51,172 nucleotides of DNA. Source: a virus. Made by a program: the position numbers and the translations under genes. The notes under the pieces are model-generated. The model was given only the letters and a program-made list of their open reading frames with translations, was not told the DNA's origin and ran no database searches. Location: the IMG/VR virus record IMGVR_UViG_3300027733_000070, positions 1 through 51,172 of that record. One strand, written 5' to 3'. Positions 39,772 through 49,580 of this stretch are shown here, one piece after another (within the stretch, counting starts at the first letter, position 1; each line of letters begins with the position of its first letter).

Positions 39772-39779
39772 TATTTATC
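39772..39779 (-). promoter_or_regulatory. Late-promoter box GATAAATA
   Basis: GATAAATA on the minus strand, 28 bp upstream of the ATG at 39744. Confidence 0.55.
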
Positions 39780-39808
39780 AAATTATATGTTTTCGTTCAA
39801 TTTTCATA

Positions 39809-40162
39809 TTAATTATATGAAGTGGTTGCAGAACCTATTCTACTTACTTTAAAATATGAGTTCGGTTGAACTATACCAGCAGCAGCAGAACCCAGAGATA
39901 CTTGTGGAATAATTGTTCCAGCAACAGTTATTCTGATAGTTCCTTTAATTTGTGCCGTACATTCATTTCCGTTTGATTGTGTTAATTGAACATTTGCCGA
40001 AGTATTCCAAGACATATTTGGACTTCGTGGAGTAGTAACACCAGAACCTTTAGTTGCAATTGCTTGCCATCCTTCAGTTTTTGTTGCAGTTCCATCTAAT
40101 CCAAACCCAAAACCATTATTACCACTATTAATTGAAGTAATATAAAAATTGCATTCAAACAA
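39809..40162 (-). pseudogene. Detached C-terminal domain of a fibre-type protein
   Basis: An open frame of 117 codons starts only with TTG and has no SD. Its content (QAIATKGSGVTTPRSPNMSW, IRITVAGTIIPQVSLGSAAA, NSYFKVSRIGSATTSYN) looks like the terminal beta domain found at the ends of cyanophage fibre proteins, beginning without a normal N-terminus. It directly follows the 1,186-residue fibre gene. I read it as a detached or swapped fibre tip. An AATAAATA box is only 8 bp upstream, so a transcript is possible. Confidence 0.5.
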
Positions 40163-40194
40163 ACTGGATTATTTATTACTTTACAAGTTCTCAA

Positions 40195-43100
40195 TTAAGC
40201 ACCACCATATGCAAATATCCAAACACCACCAATAGCAGTTGAAGTTGAAAATAGTTCTATCATCATACTTGCCTGAGCAGCACCACCACCACCAAGTTGA
40301 TAAACATTGCTACCATTACTACATTGACTTGCGGTTACTCCAGTAAATGTAAAAGTATTTGCATCAGCATGAGGAGTAATAAAAATCCTAACACCTCTAT
40401 TTGCTGTAAAATTAGTTAGTGTAACTGCTCTATTTCCATTAGCACTTGGTTGCCAGAATATTACATTAGGACCAGTAAAATCTACTGTAAGTGTGCTTGC
40501 CTGTGTAGTAGAAGTGGAAATAAAATTAGATGGTGTTGAACTAATAGTAACTTGCCCTGTGGAATTGGAAATAGTAACACCAGCACCAGCAACAATAGAA
40601 GTTACAATACCTGTTAGATTATTCCCAGAACCACTATAAGAAGTTGCAGTAACTACACCAACAAATGTTCCACCATCACTACTTACAAGTTTAGTAGTAG
40701 TAATAATACCAACATTAATGTTTGGAGTTCCGGTAAGACCTTGTGAGGTGGAGGAAATTCCTGCTGTTGTAGCATAAGTTGCTATTCCGGCTCTTGTAGC
40801 ATAAGTTGCTATTCCTGCTGTTGTAGCATAAGTAGCAATACCGGCACTAATAGCATAAGTTGATATTCCACTAGAAGTAGCATAAGTAGCAATACCTGCT
40901 GTTGTAGCATAAGTAGCAATACCAGCAACAGGTGCATAAGTTGTTGTGACAGTAACAATACCAATTCCATTAGAAGGTGAAATTGTAACTCCAACACCAG
41001 CAATAATTTGATTAACAATATCTGGTTTGTTTAGAATGGATGAAATACCACTAATAGCATTCCAATCAGAATTTACTTGGGCATCAGGAATTATTGGTTT
41101 GTTTAGAATAGACGCAATACCAACATTTGAAGTCCAATCACTATTGAATTGTGGAGTTGCATTAATTGTAACTTTTCCTGTTGAACCTGATACTGTAATT
41201 CCACCAGTACCAGCAACAATAGAAGTCACAATACCGGTTAATTTTGTTCCACTACCATAGTAACAAGTTGCTGATACAACTCCAACATTTATTCCAAGTG
41301 CTGAGGAATTTCCGTTAGTTAATACAGAATTTAAGTTCTGTGTTCCTGATGCATTAATCGTGACTGTACCAATTCCATTAGAAGGAGATAGTGATACACC
41401 AGTTCCTCCAATAATCTTATTAACAATTGTTGGTTTGTTTAGAATTGCAGAAACACCAGTAGTAGCATTCCAATCAGAATTTATTTGGTCGTTTGGACCG
41501 GGAATTAAATCATAATGAACTCCACTATGAATTAATAAGTCACCTTCTCTAAGATATAAATCTCCATTTAATCCAAAATTAGTTGTACCTACTCCAACTA
41601 CTGTATATTGCCACCCTGCTTCTCCAGTTGCATCAGTTATTGGTGGAGTATTAGTCTCAACATTATATAATCCTTTGTAAATAACAGCACCAGTAATAGT
41701 TGGAGGTGTCTCCCACGACATTACATAATCACCACCAACATTACTAACTTTTAAGAACTTGTCTGCTTTGTTATCTTGTGATGGGAAAGTTGTTAATCTG
41801 GTACTATCTTGGAATGTGATACCACCATTAGAGTTACCAACAAAACTTAAACCATCACCTTTAAATGACCCTGCTAATGACCTTGCAGTTGAACCTATTC
41901 CTACGGCATAAACATTAACATCAGCACCAAATCCTGTGCTTGAGAATGTTTCTGTGGATACCATTTCAATAGTGGGGAAACTATTGGGAATTCCATTATT
42001 GTAGTTTGATGTTGCCCATCCTGTTCCTGCTAATCTAAAAATTATGTCACCATTCTGCACTCCTTGTGGAGATGCCGCAGTGCCACGAGCACGACGAGCA
42101 TTAATAAATGCTGGTGTATTTGAAACACTGCCATATGCTTCTATATTAATTCTTGCTGGTGCTCCATTACCAGCATCTGGTCCTACTAAGTGCAATAATC
42201 CACCTGATCCAACTACTGGTTGATAACTACCATCAGTTGATGCATTAATCAGTAGTGATCCAGGGTCATTTCCTGGAATATTTGGAGTATTGATTTGAAC
42301 TCTACCACTACGAGTGACGGCAAAAGTAGTAGAACCAGCAGATGTTTGAACTTGAAGATTACGATTGACGGTAAGACTACCAGTATCAGAAGTTTGTCCG
42401 ATATATACATCTCTGGTGGAATTTCCAATAGAAATATAGTTATCTCTGAGTAACCATTCACCAACTTCTAAACCTGCACCACCTTTAATATAAAAATTGC
42501 CATCCGATGCTCCTAATGCCTGGTCGGTTCCTAATGTTTCATCCTGAACGTAAATCGTACCGGTTCCGAACCAACATTCTTTAAATCTTTTTACAGGAGA
42601 ACCTAATCTCCAAACATTCGTTGTATATGGAAGAATATCAGTGTGTGTAATAACATTACCACCACCACCAGTATGTAATACCAAGTCGGTATTATCAATA
42701 GTTGCTATTGATAGTCCAGGATTGATGACTGGACGAGCAAAAGTGATTACCGAATTCACTAATGGTAGAATGTAAGGTGGAGGAAAATTAATATCAGCAA
42801 TAATAACATTACTATAAGCACCAGTACCAATACCTATAATTTTACTTCCAACTGGAATTGCCGCACCACCAATAATATCATTTAATTCAAGTACTGGGGA
42901 TGGAACTACTTTAAGTTCATATACTACATATGGAACACCAACAATAGCATAAGTTATTCCATAACTACCAATACCAATATTGGCACTATTTCCGTTTTCA
43001 AGAACTGCATTTAAGTTTGCATTCGTAATATTTGCAACAATTGAAGATACACCACTAATCACAGAACCAACTGGAAGATTTAGGAATGAAACTCCAATAC

Positions 43101-43755
43101 CATTCGTGGTTGTATTTCCACGATTTGTGACTGTATCTAATGTCTCATCAATTAGAAGTCCAGTAGTTCCAATACCAGTAATAGATACAAACTCTGCATT
43201 ATTTGTATTTGAGTTCCATTGTAGATACTTATTATCATAAGCACCAGAATTCGTTGCAAGTCCTACAACATCATCCAAATACCTCAACCGAGTTTCACCA
43301 CCACCACCTATCGTAGAGAGTTGTTGCTGAATACGGGAAAGGAAGATTTTATAGTGATTTTGTAAATCATCAAGTGTTGCAAACTTTTGATCTAGAGGAG
43401 TTAATGGGTCTTTTGTTTTTATTTTTGATGGGTCTGTAAGAAGTCCCAAAGCTCTCTCTATAAGTATATTTTTTGGTTTTTCAAGTTCTTCTTGAAGTTC
43501 TTCTACTACTTCATAAATTTCTTCAATTTCTTCTTCAATATTTGGTTCCATCTCTCTAGATGAGAGTAAATCCTCAAATACTTTGAGTGCCTTATCACCT
43601 TTTTTATTTTTTATTTTACTCTTAGTTTTAAGAATAGAAACTTCTTCAAAGATATCATTCAAGTCCAAGTCACCAACCAGAGAATTGAATTGTTCTTTTT
43701 TATGTTTCTTTTCTTCTGATACTATTTTAAAGAAATCTGATAATTCTGATGACAT
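40195..43755 (-). CDS. Large fibre-like virion protein with helical stalk and repeats
   Basis: The 1,186-residue protein starts at MSSELSDFFKIVSEEKKHKK (ATG 43755, after the stop of the preceding 51-aa gene). Residues 1-160 are charged coiled coil similar to the anchor of cyanophage fibre/structural proteins and end in QQQLSTIGGGGETRLRYLDD. A long beta-rich Gly/Thr/Ser region follows, with short GTGG(I/V)TVS and LNKP repeats, and a tandem array of 9-residue units near ~940-1000. The C-terminus is a compact domain ending in GGVWIFAYGGA. It is probably a tail or neck fibre or tail-attached host-range factor; the identity of the receptor-binding tip is not visible. Confidence 0.82.
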   Translation of the reverse strand: MSSELSDFFKIVSEEKKHKKEQFNSLVGDLDLNDIFEEVSILKTKSKIKNKKGDKALKVFEDLLSSREMEPNIEEEIEEIYEVVEELQEELEKPKNILIERALGLLTDPSKIKTKDPLTPLDQKFATLDDLQNHYKIFLSRIQQQLSTIGGGGETRLRYLDDVVGLATNSGAYDNKYLQWNSNTNNAEFVSITGIGTTGLLIDETLDTVTNRGNTTTNGIGVSFLNLPVGSVISGVSSIVANITNANLNAVLENGNSANIGIGSYGITYAIVGVPYVVYELKVVPSPVLELNDIIGGAAIPVGSKIIGIGTGAYSNVIIADINFPPPYILPLVNSVITFARPVINPGLSIATIDNTDLVLHTGGGGNVITHTDILPYTTNVWRLGSPVKRFKECWFGTGTIYVQDETLGTDQALGASDGNFYIKGGAGLEVGEWLLRDNYISIGNSTRDVYIGQTSDTGSLTVNRNLQVQTSAGSTTFAVTRSGRVQINTPNIPGNDPGSLLINASTDGSYQPVVGSGGLLHLVGPDAGNGAPARINIEAYGSVSNTPAFINARRARGTAASPQGVQNGDIIFRLAGTGWATSNYNNGIPNSFPTIEMVSTETFSSTGFGADVNVYAVGIGSTARSLAGSFKGDGLSFVGNSNGGITFQDSTRLTTFPSQDNKADKFLKVSNVGGDYVMSWETPPTITGAVIYKGLYNVETNTPPITDATGEAGWQYTVVGVGTTNFGLNGDLYLREGDLLIHSGVHYDLIPGPNDQINSDWNATTGVSAILNKPTIVNKIIGGTGVSLSPSNGIGTVTINASGTQNLNSVLTNGNSSALGINVGVVSATCYYGSGTKLTGIVTSIVAGTGGITVSGSTGKVTINATPQFNSDWTSNVGIASILNKPIIPDAQVNSDWNAISGISSILNKPDIVNQIIAGVGVTISPSNGIGIVTVTTTYAPVAGIATYATTAGIATYATSSGISTYAISAGIATYATTAGIATYATRAGIATYATTAGISSTSQGLTGTPNINVGIITTTKLVSSDGGTFVGVVTATSYSGSGNNLTGIVTSIVAGAGVTISNSTGQVTISSTPSNFISTSTTQASTLTVDFTGPNVIFWQPSANGNRAVTLTNFTANRGVRIFITPHADANTFTFTGVTASQCSNGSNVYQLGGGGAAQASMMIELFSTSTAIGGVWIFAYGGA
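40755..40930 (-). repeat. 27-bp tandem repeat array in the fibre gene
   Basis: Six to seven copies of a 27-nt unit encode AGIATYATT-like nonapeptides (AGIATYATS, SGISTYAIS, AGIATYATR variants). The periodic hydrophobic residues fit a triple-helical or beta-solenoid shaft. Confidence 0.88.
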
Positions 43756-43762
43756 ATTAGCA

Positions 43763-43918
43763 TTATTCCTCGGTATATCCATTAAAGAGTGAAGATGCTA
43801 CTACAGGACGAAATTGGTCAATTTTATCTGCAGATTTCGCAAAAAGTATATCTTTAATTTTATCACTAATCTGAGAAGGAGATTCATCAGCAGCAATCAT
43901 ATCCATTAGTTCATCCAT
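43763..43918 (-). CDS. Small prohead-core-like protein
   Basis: The 51-residue ORF MDELMDMIAADESPSQISDK continues to KIDQFRPVVASSLFNGYTEE. It is acidic and helical; small ORFs of this pattern (DESPS...IK..L..K...) precede portal-proximal genes in cyanophages and are annotated as gp67/68-like core proteins. The stop is 8 nt before the next gene's ATG. A CATAAATA box lies 26 bp upstream. The role is inferred from position and composition. Confidence 0.62.
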   Translation of the reverse strand: MDELMDMIAADESPSQISDKIKDILFAKSADKIDQFRPVVASSLFNGYTEE

Positions 43919-43943
43919 AATTCTTTTTTGTTTATGTATACTG

Positions 43944-43951
43944 TATTTATG
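43944..43951 (-). promoter_or_regulatory. Late-promoter box CATAAATA
   Basis: CATAAATA on the minus strand, 26 bp before the ATG at 43918. Confidence 0.55.
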
Positions 43952-43953
43952 AG

Positions 43954-46683
43954 TTAGATTTCTCCACCCTTAGGCATTTCTATTGCCTTTGTATTGGCTT
44001 CTGGGTCCATTGGTACTTTACCTAAATCCCCTTCTTGTCCAGTAAAATCTGGCATTGGTTGTCCAGTAGTTGGGTCAATTGGTATAGATGGGTCTGGAAT
44101 AACTCCATCTTCAATTTCCTTTTTCATTAATTCGTCTTGGTCAATAATCTCTTGATCTGTTTGACGAAGAATATGTCGTCTAACGTAATCTTGTGAATAA
44201 TATTTACCAATATATGGTTCAGCAGCCGAAACTAGATTTAATCTATCTGTAAGAAGTTCAGAATCTTTTAGTTCAGCAAAGTGATTATCATATAAGAAGT
44301 CATACTGAATATGTTCATTCATTTTATCCCAGTCTTCTGGGGTTATTATATTCTTAAGAAGTAATTGAGTTCTTAACATATCACTAAACATATTAGAAAA
44401 TCTCTTTCTTAATCTAGCAACAAATTTACTAAACTTTACCTCATCTCTTAGAATTTCTGAAGAACGACCAAGATTAAATCCACCATCACCATCTATTCTA
44501 GAAGATGGAACATTTAGGGATTTATAAAGCTTCTTCTGGAAGTAAGCCAAATCCGTAATTTCACCTAGATTACTATTTTTTGTAAATACTCCAGATGACA
44601 AAGCAAATGTATGATAATTATGAAAAATTTCATCGGAGTCAATTGTAAGTGTCCCAACTTCAATTTCATTAGGTAGATATTCAATGGATGTAATGTTATG
44701 ATTAAATAAACTACATTCAGACGCATTTTTTCTAGATTCCTCAGACCACCCATCAGATAATCTTTGTCTAAACCACTCATTATCTTGTAATTTAATTTGC
44801 AATGCCTCAGATACCCCTTCTAAATTAGAAATGGATGTATTAATTTTTTTGGCATATTCCTCATCAGAAATATTATTAAAATGATTAATACTACCATTTC
44901 TAATTTTTTCAATTTGATCTATTCTTTCCTCTTCAGATAAATTATTCCAGAAAGCCTTTGAATTTTGTGATATTCTTGAGCAATATTTTTCATATTCAAT
45001 TGGATTATTTTTTAATTCAATTAATTTTTCTTTTGCCGCCAAAGTCCACTTCAATTGTTCCTCAATAGAGAATCCAATAGATTTATGATATAGTATATGA
45101 TCCAAAGAATTCATAAAGCATAAATTTTCTGGGGAGTTGTCAAACCGATTTAGATTTATATGGTGTATTGTATTCTTATTTTCATCGTTTTGTTCAAATA
45201 CATTATCTTCACAAATAATTTCCTTAAATGTATTAGCAACTAATCTGTGTGTATAAATCCATTTTTTACTTTCATTATCATAAATCATTTCATATTCATT
45301 TGATCCTTTTTTTATTTCTTTAGTTTTTTTGTAAAATGGTATCATACTTTGACCAACTTCTAAATCTTTAGCCTCAACAAATCCAACATTATAAATTGGG
45401 AATTTGTGGTCGTAAGTACAAGTAATACTTTCTCCATTATCTAGAGTTATTTTAATTACTTTAGCACTCTTTTGTGTTACTCCAGCCCAACTAATTAATC
45501 CTGGTTCAATTTTTCCCGTTGTTGGGTGACAGGAATACGCCCACAACTTATTTCCAGTATTCAATTCAGTTTCTATATCTTTAATGGATAATTCTCTACC
45601 ATCAAGAAGCGGAACCTTTGTACTCATCTCAAGACATCCACCAGGTAAGGTGGTAACCTCGGTACCTCTACCACCTTCTCTTCTTGGTAACCAGAAGTCC
45701 TCCATCATACTCATAAACTTCTTATCATCTTTAATTTCGCCTGTTGCGCTATCATAAACCTGTTTATTACGATAACGCATCATAACATCTTTAAGATATT
45801 GTTCTGCTTTCTGCTTCGGAAGATTACCAACATCAATATAAAAAATTCTTCTTTCTGATGCTCTTGATAGTCTATAAATTACTAAACTATCCTCAATCAT
45901 TCTTAGTTGATTTAATGATTTAATTGCCTTATGTAAAAATGATAGAATAGTTCCTTTATTTAAATCTACTAATCCAGAAGTACAATAAGTGATGGAATCC
46001 TTAGACATCTTAATTCCTTTCTCGCTACCTCCACTCATTGCGGATGGAGTTCCTACTGGATATTGAGTTTTTGGATTATAAACAAAGTATTCTTCAATTT
46101 CTGGAAACTCAAAGTCCATTGGGTCTTGGCTTCCATATATTAAAGTTTTTCTTGCTCCATCATTCTTTACTTTCTTCTGTTGCCTGATATGGCGTATTTT
46201 TAAAGAATCAATATATCTTAGTTCTTGTATTCCCTCGTGTGGCTTCTTCATATCAATTACTTTATGATAATAAAGTCTCCCATCTATAAACCAATTTCTA
46301 TAGATTTCGTGGGATTTCTTATCAAAATCCAATAATTCTAGTATATATCTAAATTCATCTCGTATCTTCTGTTTGATTCCATCACTAGCATTCAAATTGG
46401 ATAATTCAATCTGAATAGGAGAATCGTTTGTATCGGATACAATTGCCTCATTAACAACGTCTTCAATAGCACTATCCACTTCTGGATGTAGTGCCATTTC
46501 TCTATATCTTTTAATTAAATCAAATTCAGTTTTATAAACACCCTCAATATCTACATAAGACCCAAAGAAGCCACTAGTTAAATAATAATCACTCCCGTCC
46601 TGATTATTAGGCGGAACGGGAGAAATAATAGATGGGGATTGCTTCTCAGTATCCTCAATAGAAAATCCAAACAATTTAGCCAT
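43954..46683 (-). CDS. 20: Portal protein (T4 gp20) with in-frame HNH intein
   Basis: The 909-residue ORF gives a 555-residue portal after removing the 354-residue intein. Extein signatures include MALHPEVDSAIEDVVNEAIV, WFIDGRLYYHKVID, IYRLSRASERRIFYIDVGNL, FWLPRREGGRGTEVTTLPGG, then SNLGEITDLAYFQKKLYKSL and SRIDGDGGFNLGRSSEILRD. The junction TLPGG|SNLGEI corresponds to the strongly conserved TLPGGQNLGEI stretch of portal proteins. It forms the dodecameric portal, binds terminase gp17 (next gene set) and nucleates prohead assembly. A GATAAATA box lies 26 bp upstream. Confidence 0.95.
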   Translation of the reverse strand: MAKLFGFSIEDTEKQSPSIISPVPPNNQDGSDYYLTSGFFGSYVDIEGVYKTEFDLIKRYREMALHPEVDSAIEDVVNEAIVSDTNDSPIQIELSNLNASDGIKQKIRDEFRYILELLDFDKKSHEIYRNWFIDGRLYYHKVIDMKKPHEGIQELRYIDSLKIRHIRQQKKVKNDGARKTLIYGSQDPMDFEFPEIEEYFVYNPKTQYPVGTPSAMSGGSEKGIKMSKDSITYCTSGLVDLNKGTILSFLHKAIKSLNQLRMIEDSLVIYRLSRASERRIFYIDVGNLPKQKAEQYLKDVMMRYRNKQVYDSATGEIKDDKKFMSMMEDFWLPRREGGRGTEVTTLPGGCLEMSTKVPLLDGRELSIKDIETELNTGNKLWAYSCHPTTGKIEPGLISWAGVTQKSAKVIKITLDNGESITCTYDHKFPIYNVGFVEAKDLEVGQSMIPFYKKTKEIKKGSNEYEMIYDNESKKWIYTHRLVANTFKEIICEDNVFEQNDENKNTIHHINLNRFDNSPENLCFMNSLDHILYHKSIGFSIEEQLKWTLAAKEKLIELKNNPIEYEKYCSRISQNSKAFWNNLSEEERIDQIEKIRNGSINHFNNISDEEYAKKINTSISNLEGVSEALQIKLQDNEWFRQRLSDGWSEESRKNASECSLFNHNITSIEYLPNEIEVGTLTIDSDEIFHNYHTFALSSGVFTKNSNLGEITDLAYFQKKLYKSLNVPSSRIDGDGGFNLGRSSEILRDEVKFSKFVARLRKRFSNMFSDMLRTQLLLKNIITPEDWDKMNEHIQYDFLYDNHFAELKDSELLTDRLNLVSAAEPYIGKYYSQDYVRRHILRQTDQEIIDQDELMKKEIEDGVIPDPSIPIDPTTGQPMPDFTGQEGDLGKVPMDPEANTKAIEMPKGGEI
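44575..45636 (-). mobile_element. HNH-type intein in gp20 (354 aa)
   Basis: Block A is CLEMSTKVPLLDG after LPGG and block B is SITCTYDHKFPIYN. A homing core carries an HNH motif (THRLVANTFKE, IHHINLNRFDNSPENLCFMN, DHILYH). A long helical DNA-binding region with KAFWNNLSEEERIDQIEKIR-type modules follows. Block F/G is IFHNYHTFALSSG ... VFTKN before Ser+1. The penultimate residue is Lys, not His. The extein +1 residue is Ser where Q is usual in relatives, so the insertion also changed the first residue. Confidence 0.9.
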
Positions 46684-46708
46684 AATTTAATTTTTAACTT
46701 TATTCAAC

Positions 46709-46716
46709 TATTTATC
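46709..46716 (-). promoter_or_regulatory. Late-promoter box GATAAATA before gp20
   Basis: GATAAATA on the minus strand, 26 bp upstream of the gp20 ATG and overlapping the gp19 stop codon. Confidence 0.6.
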
Positions 46717-47326
46717 AGCTAATTTCCGTGCCAGTTTGGTCTACAGTAGACGCCCCATCTTTACCAATTGTAACGTATTGTACTTGTAATTCTACAGTGA
46801 AATCTTCAATTTGATCAGAACTATCATAGGATAGGTCAATGGCACTTACATTAGTTGGAAAAACATCGTGTAGATGATAAGACCTAAGAGCGTTAGTGGT
46901 AGTTGTAGAACTATTTGTTGTGGATTCCTTCTTGTCTGCTCCACGACCAAGTTGGCTTACATATGCCTGAGCCATATAAGAACTTGGATTTGTTGCACCA
47001 GTGGCGTTTTCTAATTTATTAACAATATTCATCCACTGTTCAAATGCTGTTCTTAGTTTGAAGTCTTCATCATTAATTACAGTAACAGTCCAAATGTCAA
47101 ATGTGCGATCTCCAGCAACCTTAAGAATTCTTCCTCTAAAAGGAACATCTACAGATGATATATTAGAGGCTGGAAGATTGGCGGATTTACATAAAAATTG
47201 GAATATGTCATTATCCCAAGTTACTCCGGTCATGAGGGTGGGAATACTTACTTCAAATAGATTTCTGCGGGCACCACCACCAGCTAGTTTAGATTTGAAG
47301 TTAGATAGTGTTTTGAGTGTAGCCAT
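46715..47326 (-). CDS. 19: Tail tube protein (T4 gp19)
   Basis: The 203-residue protein (T4 gp19 163) begins MATLKTLSNFKSKLAGGGAR and has NLFEVSIPTLM, CKSANLPASNISSVDVPFRG, RTFDIWTVTVINDEDFKLR and AFEQWMNIV, followed by the typical Ser/Thr-rich insert and FPTNVSAIDLSYDSSDQIED. It polymerises inside sheath gp18. No late box was found in the 33-bp gap, so it is probably co-transcribed with gp18; the SD is GGAGA. Confidence 0.95.
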   Translation of the reverse strand: MATLKTLSNFKSKLAGGGARRNLFEVSIPTLMTGVTWDNDIFQFLCKSANLPASNISSVDVPFRGRILKVAGDRTFDIWTVTVINDEDFKLRTAFEQWMNIVNKLENATGATNPSSYMAQAYVSQLGRGADKKESTTNSSTTTTNALRSYHLHDVFPTNVSAIDLSYDSSDQIEDFTVELQVQYVTIGKDGASTVDQTGTEIS

Positions 47327-47359
47327 TTTGATTCTCCTTGTGTTAATTAGTTATAAGAA

Positions 47360-49546
47360 TTAAACTCTGCCAGCAGCTTCTTCAAAGCTAATACCAGTAC
47401 GAGTAGCTACGAAGGTAAGGGTAACATAATTAATTGAGCGAGAAGGTTTCAGGAAGATATCCGCTCTAAACTCATTATTATCAATTATATCTGGAGTATT
47501 ATTAGACTCATCACATATAACACGGAAATCATAAACACCTCGTTTAGCCTGAACATCACGAAGATATGGTTCAACAATATTAATAAAGTTTGCTCTAGTA
47601 ATATCATCATTAAATTGGAATATCTGCGCATTAGCAGTTCTTTCAAATGCTTGTTCTACAGTTAGGAACAATCTACGAACGTTAATTCTATCAAACGCAG
47701 AAGCATAACCAAGAGCAGTCTTATCGCCAAATAGAATAATACCAATTCCTGGTTGATTTACTATGGCATTTACCCGAGCTGTATAAAGTAAGTCTCTTTG
47801 AGCCTTTGATGCATTATATGCCAGTTTAATAGCATTATTAAGTACACCTCGTTGTTGACCAGCAGGAGAGAACCAAGGATAGGAATTAATATTTGTTCTG
47901 CACATTAAACCTGCAATATCAGCATTACAAGGAATGTAACGGAATAGATTATTGAATCGGTCATAAGTGTACTTATAACCATCATCAAATACTGCATAAG
48001 AAGAAGAACTTAATGGACTAAAGAATGATACAACGTTAGTAGTTTGTGTATCTGAATTTGCAACGTCAACAACATCTGCTCTATGAGGAGAAATAACTGC
48101 AACACAATCCTTTCTTGATTCTGCAATGGAAATTAGTTGATTTGCCTTTGCTTGAGATTCTGACTTATTAACAAGTCCAGGACCCTGAATAAGATAATCA
48201 ACTCCAATTTGGTCTTTGTTACTGAATAGATTATATGCAGTGACTAAATTTGCTAAAGTAGCAGTAAATCCATTAGATGCTGAATAATCTACTCCACCAG
48301 ATAGATTATATGTTTTATTACCAATAGCACTAAAGGTAACTCCCTGTGCATTTTGATTCCATAGACCAGCAGTAGTTGTTATTCCAGTATATGATGTTGA
48401 GAATCCAGTTGCAATTGGAGTTGTTCCTTGAATTACACTAGTAGCCGAAGATGGATTAGCACCAGCATACACATAAGAAGAGAAGTTAGCAAGATAATTC
48501 TTGTACCAAATCTTCTGAGGTGAATTAACTGCTGATACTGTATCTGTTGCCTTAGATAGACTTACGTGCTTCTCAAGAATGTTACCCCGAACTCCAGTGA
48601 TTGAACCGGTATCATCTACCAATACAACGTGTAGTGCATCATTCTTACCATTTCTGTCTAGTGAATAACTATTGGAAATTGGCTTTGGTGCAATTGATTT
48701 CCAGTAGATTGTACTATTAGATAGTCCAAGAGTTTGTTGCTCGTACCAATCTACTGCAGTTTCTACTGTTCCTGTAGTTGTGCTAGAAACACCAGAATTA
48801 TTTACGAATCTAATTATGTTAGCTACACCAAATGATGCTGTTGAATTACCTGAAGAGTAAGAGATTGGAGTTTCTGTATTAGCAGAGGATACTCTGGATA
48901 ACACTTTAACACTAATTGTGCTATTAGAATTAGTAGCATCAGTTGATACTCCAGTAATAATACCCTTTAGATATCCGTTGAATAATGAAGTGGAACCAAC
49001 ACCAGGAATTGTTACATTAGAAAGAGCAGTAGTAACACCATATCCAATCTGAATACCAAGAGCAGAAGGATTAGTGGTAGAAATACCGATAATTTGATCT
49101 GCAAGGTCATCAATAACACATACTTTAAGATTATTTGACCAAGCACCCGGATTCTTAGCAGCATAAACGAAATCTACAGAATCTGCAGACCAAGTTGAGT
49201 TGTAGTTGTCGTAATTCTTAATCTTAGCAGTAACAGAAGTTGCGCTAACACCAGCATTGGCGTTATTAAGAGTTGTGCCATCTGTTCTTACTACCTTAAG
49301 AATACCACCATATGAGAGGTAGGATGATGCACTCATCCAATATTCATATTGGGCATCTGTGGAAATTGGTTTACCAAATGTATTGATAAGTTCTTGTTCT
49401 GTATTGATGGTAGTTGCCTGTTCTACAGGACCAATAGCAAAGGGACCAGCAATGGCGCCCACATTATCTAGTACATTATCAACTCTACCTACTGTTAAAT
49501 CAACTTCTCTGGTAATAATTCCAGGAGATAATTGGGGAGTTGCCAT
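47360..49546 (-). CDS. 18: Tail sheath protein (T4 gp18)
   Basis: The 728-residue protein (T4 gp18 659) starts MATPQLSPGIITREVDLTVG. The N-terminus and the C-terminal ~220 residues (NSYPWFSPAGQQRGVLNNAI, FDRINVRRLFLTVEQAFERT, VEPYLRDVQAKRGVYDFRV) are diagnostic for the contractile sheath. The central part is a Ser/Thr-rich cyanophage-type insertion. It works with gp19 to contract and eject DNA. Confidence 0.96.
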   Translation of the reverse strand: MATPQLSPGIITREVDLTVGRVDNVLDNVGAIAGPFAIGPVEQATTINTEQELINTFGKPISTDAQYEYWMSASSYLSYGGILKVVRTDGTTLNNANAGVSATSVTAKIKNYDNYNSTWSADSVDFVYAAKNPGAWSNNLKVCVIDDLADQIIGISTTNPSALGIQIGYGVTTALSNVTIPGVGSTSLFNGYLKGIITGVSTDATNSNSTISVKVLSRVSSANTETPISYSSGNSTASFGVANIIRFVNNSGVSSTTTGTVETAVDWYEQQTLGLSNSTIYWKSIAPKPISNSYSLDRNGKNDALHVVLVDDTGSITGVRGNILEKHVSLSKATDTVSAVNSPQKIWYKNYLANFSSYVYAGANPSSATSVIQGTTPIATGFSTSYTGITTTAGLWNQNAQGVTFSAIGNKTYNLSGGVDYSASNGFTATLANLVTAYNLFSNKDQIGVDYLIQGPGLVNKSESQAKANQLISIAESRKDCVAVISPHRADVVDVANSDTQTTNVVSFFSPLSSSSYAVFDDGYKYTYDRFNNLFRYIPCNADIAGLMCRTNINSYPWFSPAGQQRGVLNNAIKLAYNASKAQRDLLYTARVNAIVNQPGIGIILFGDKTALGYASAFDRINVRRLFLTVEQAFERTANAQIFQFNDDITRANFINIVEPYLRDVQAKRGVYDFRVICDESNNTPDIIDNNEFRADIFLKPSRSINYVTLTFVATRTGISFEEAAGRV

Positions 49547-49580
49547 TTCTTTCTCCTAACGGGGTCAGTTTCTCTAAAAA

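Noticed and set aside
40809-41018. Leu/Gln-rich minus ORF
   Set aside because: Out-of-frame reading of the fibre gene tandem repeat.
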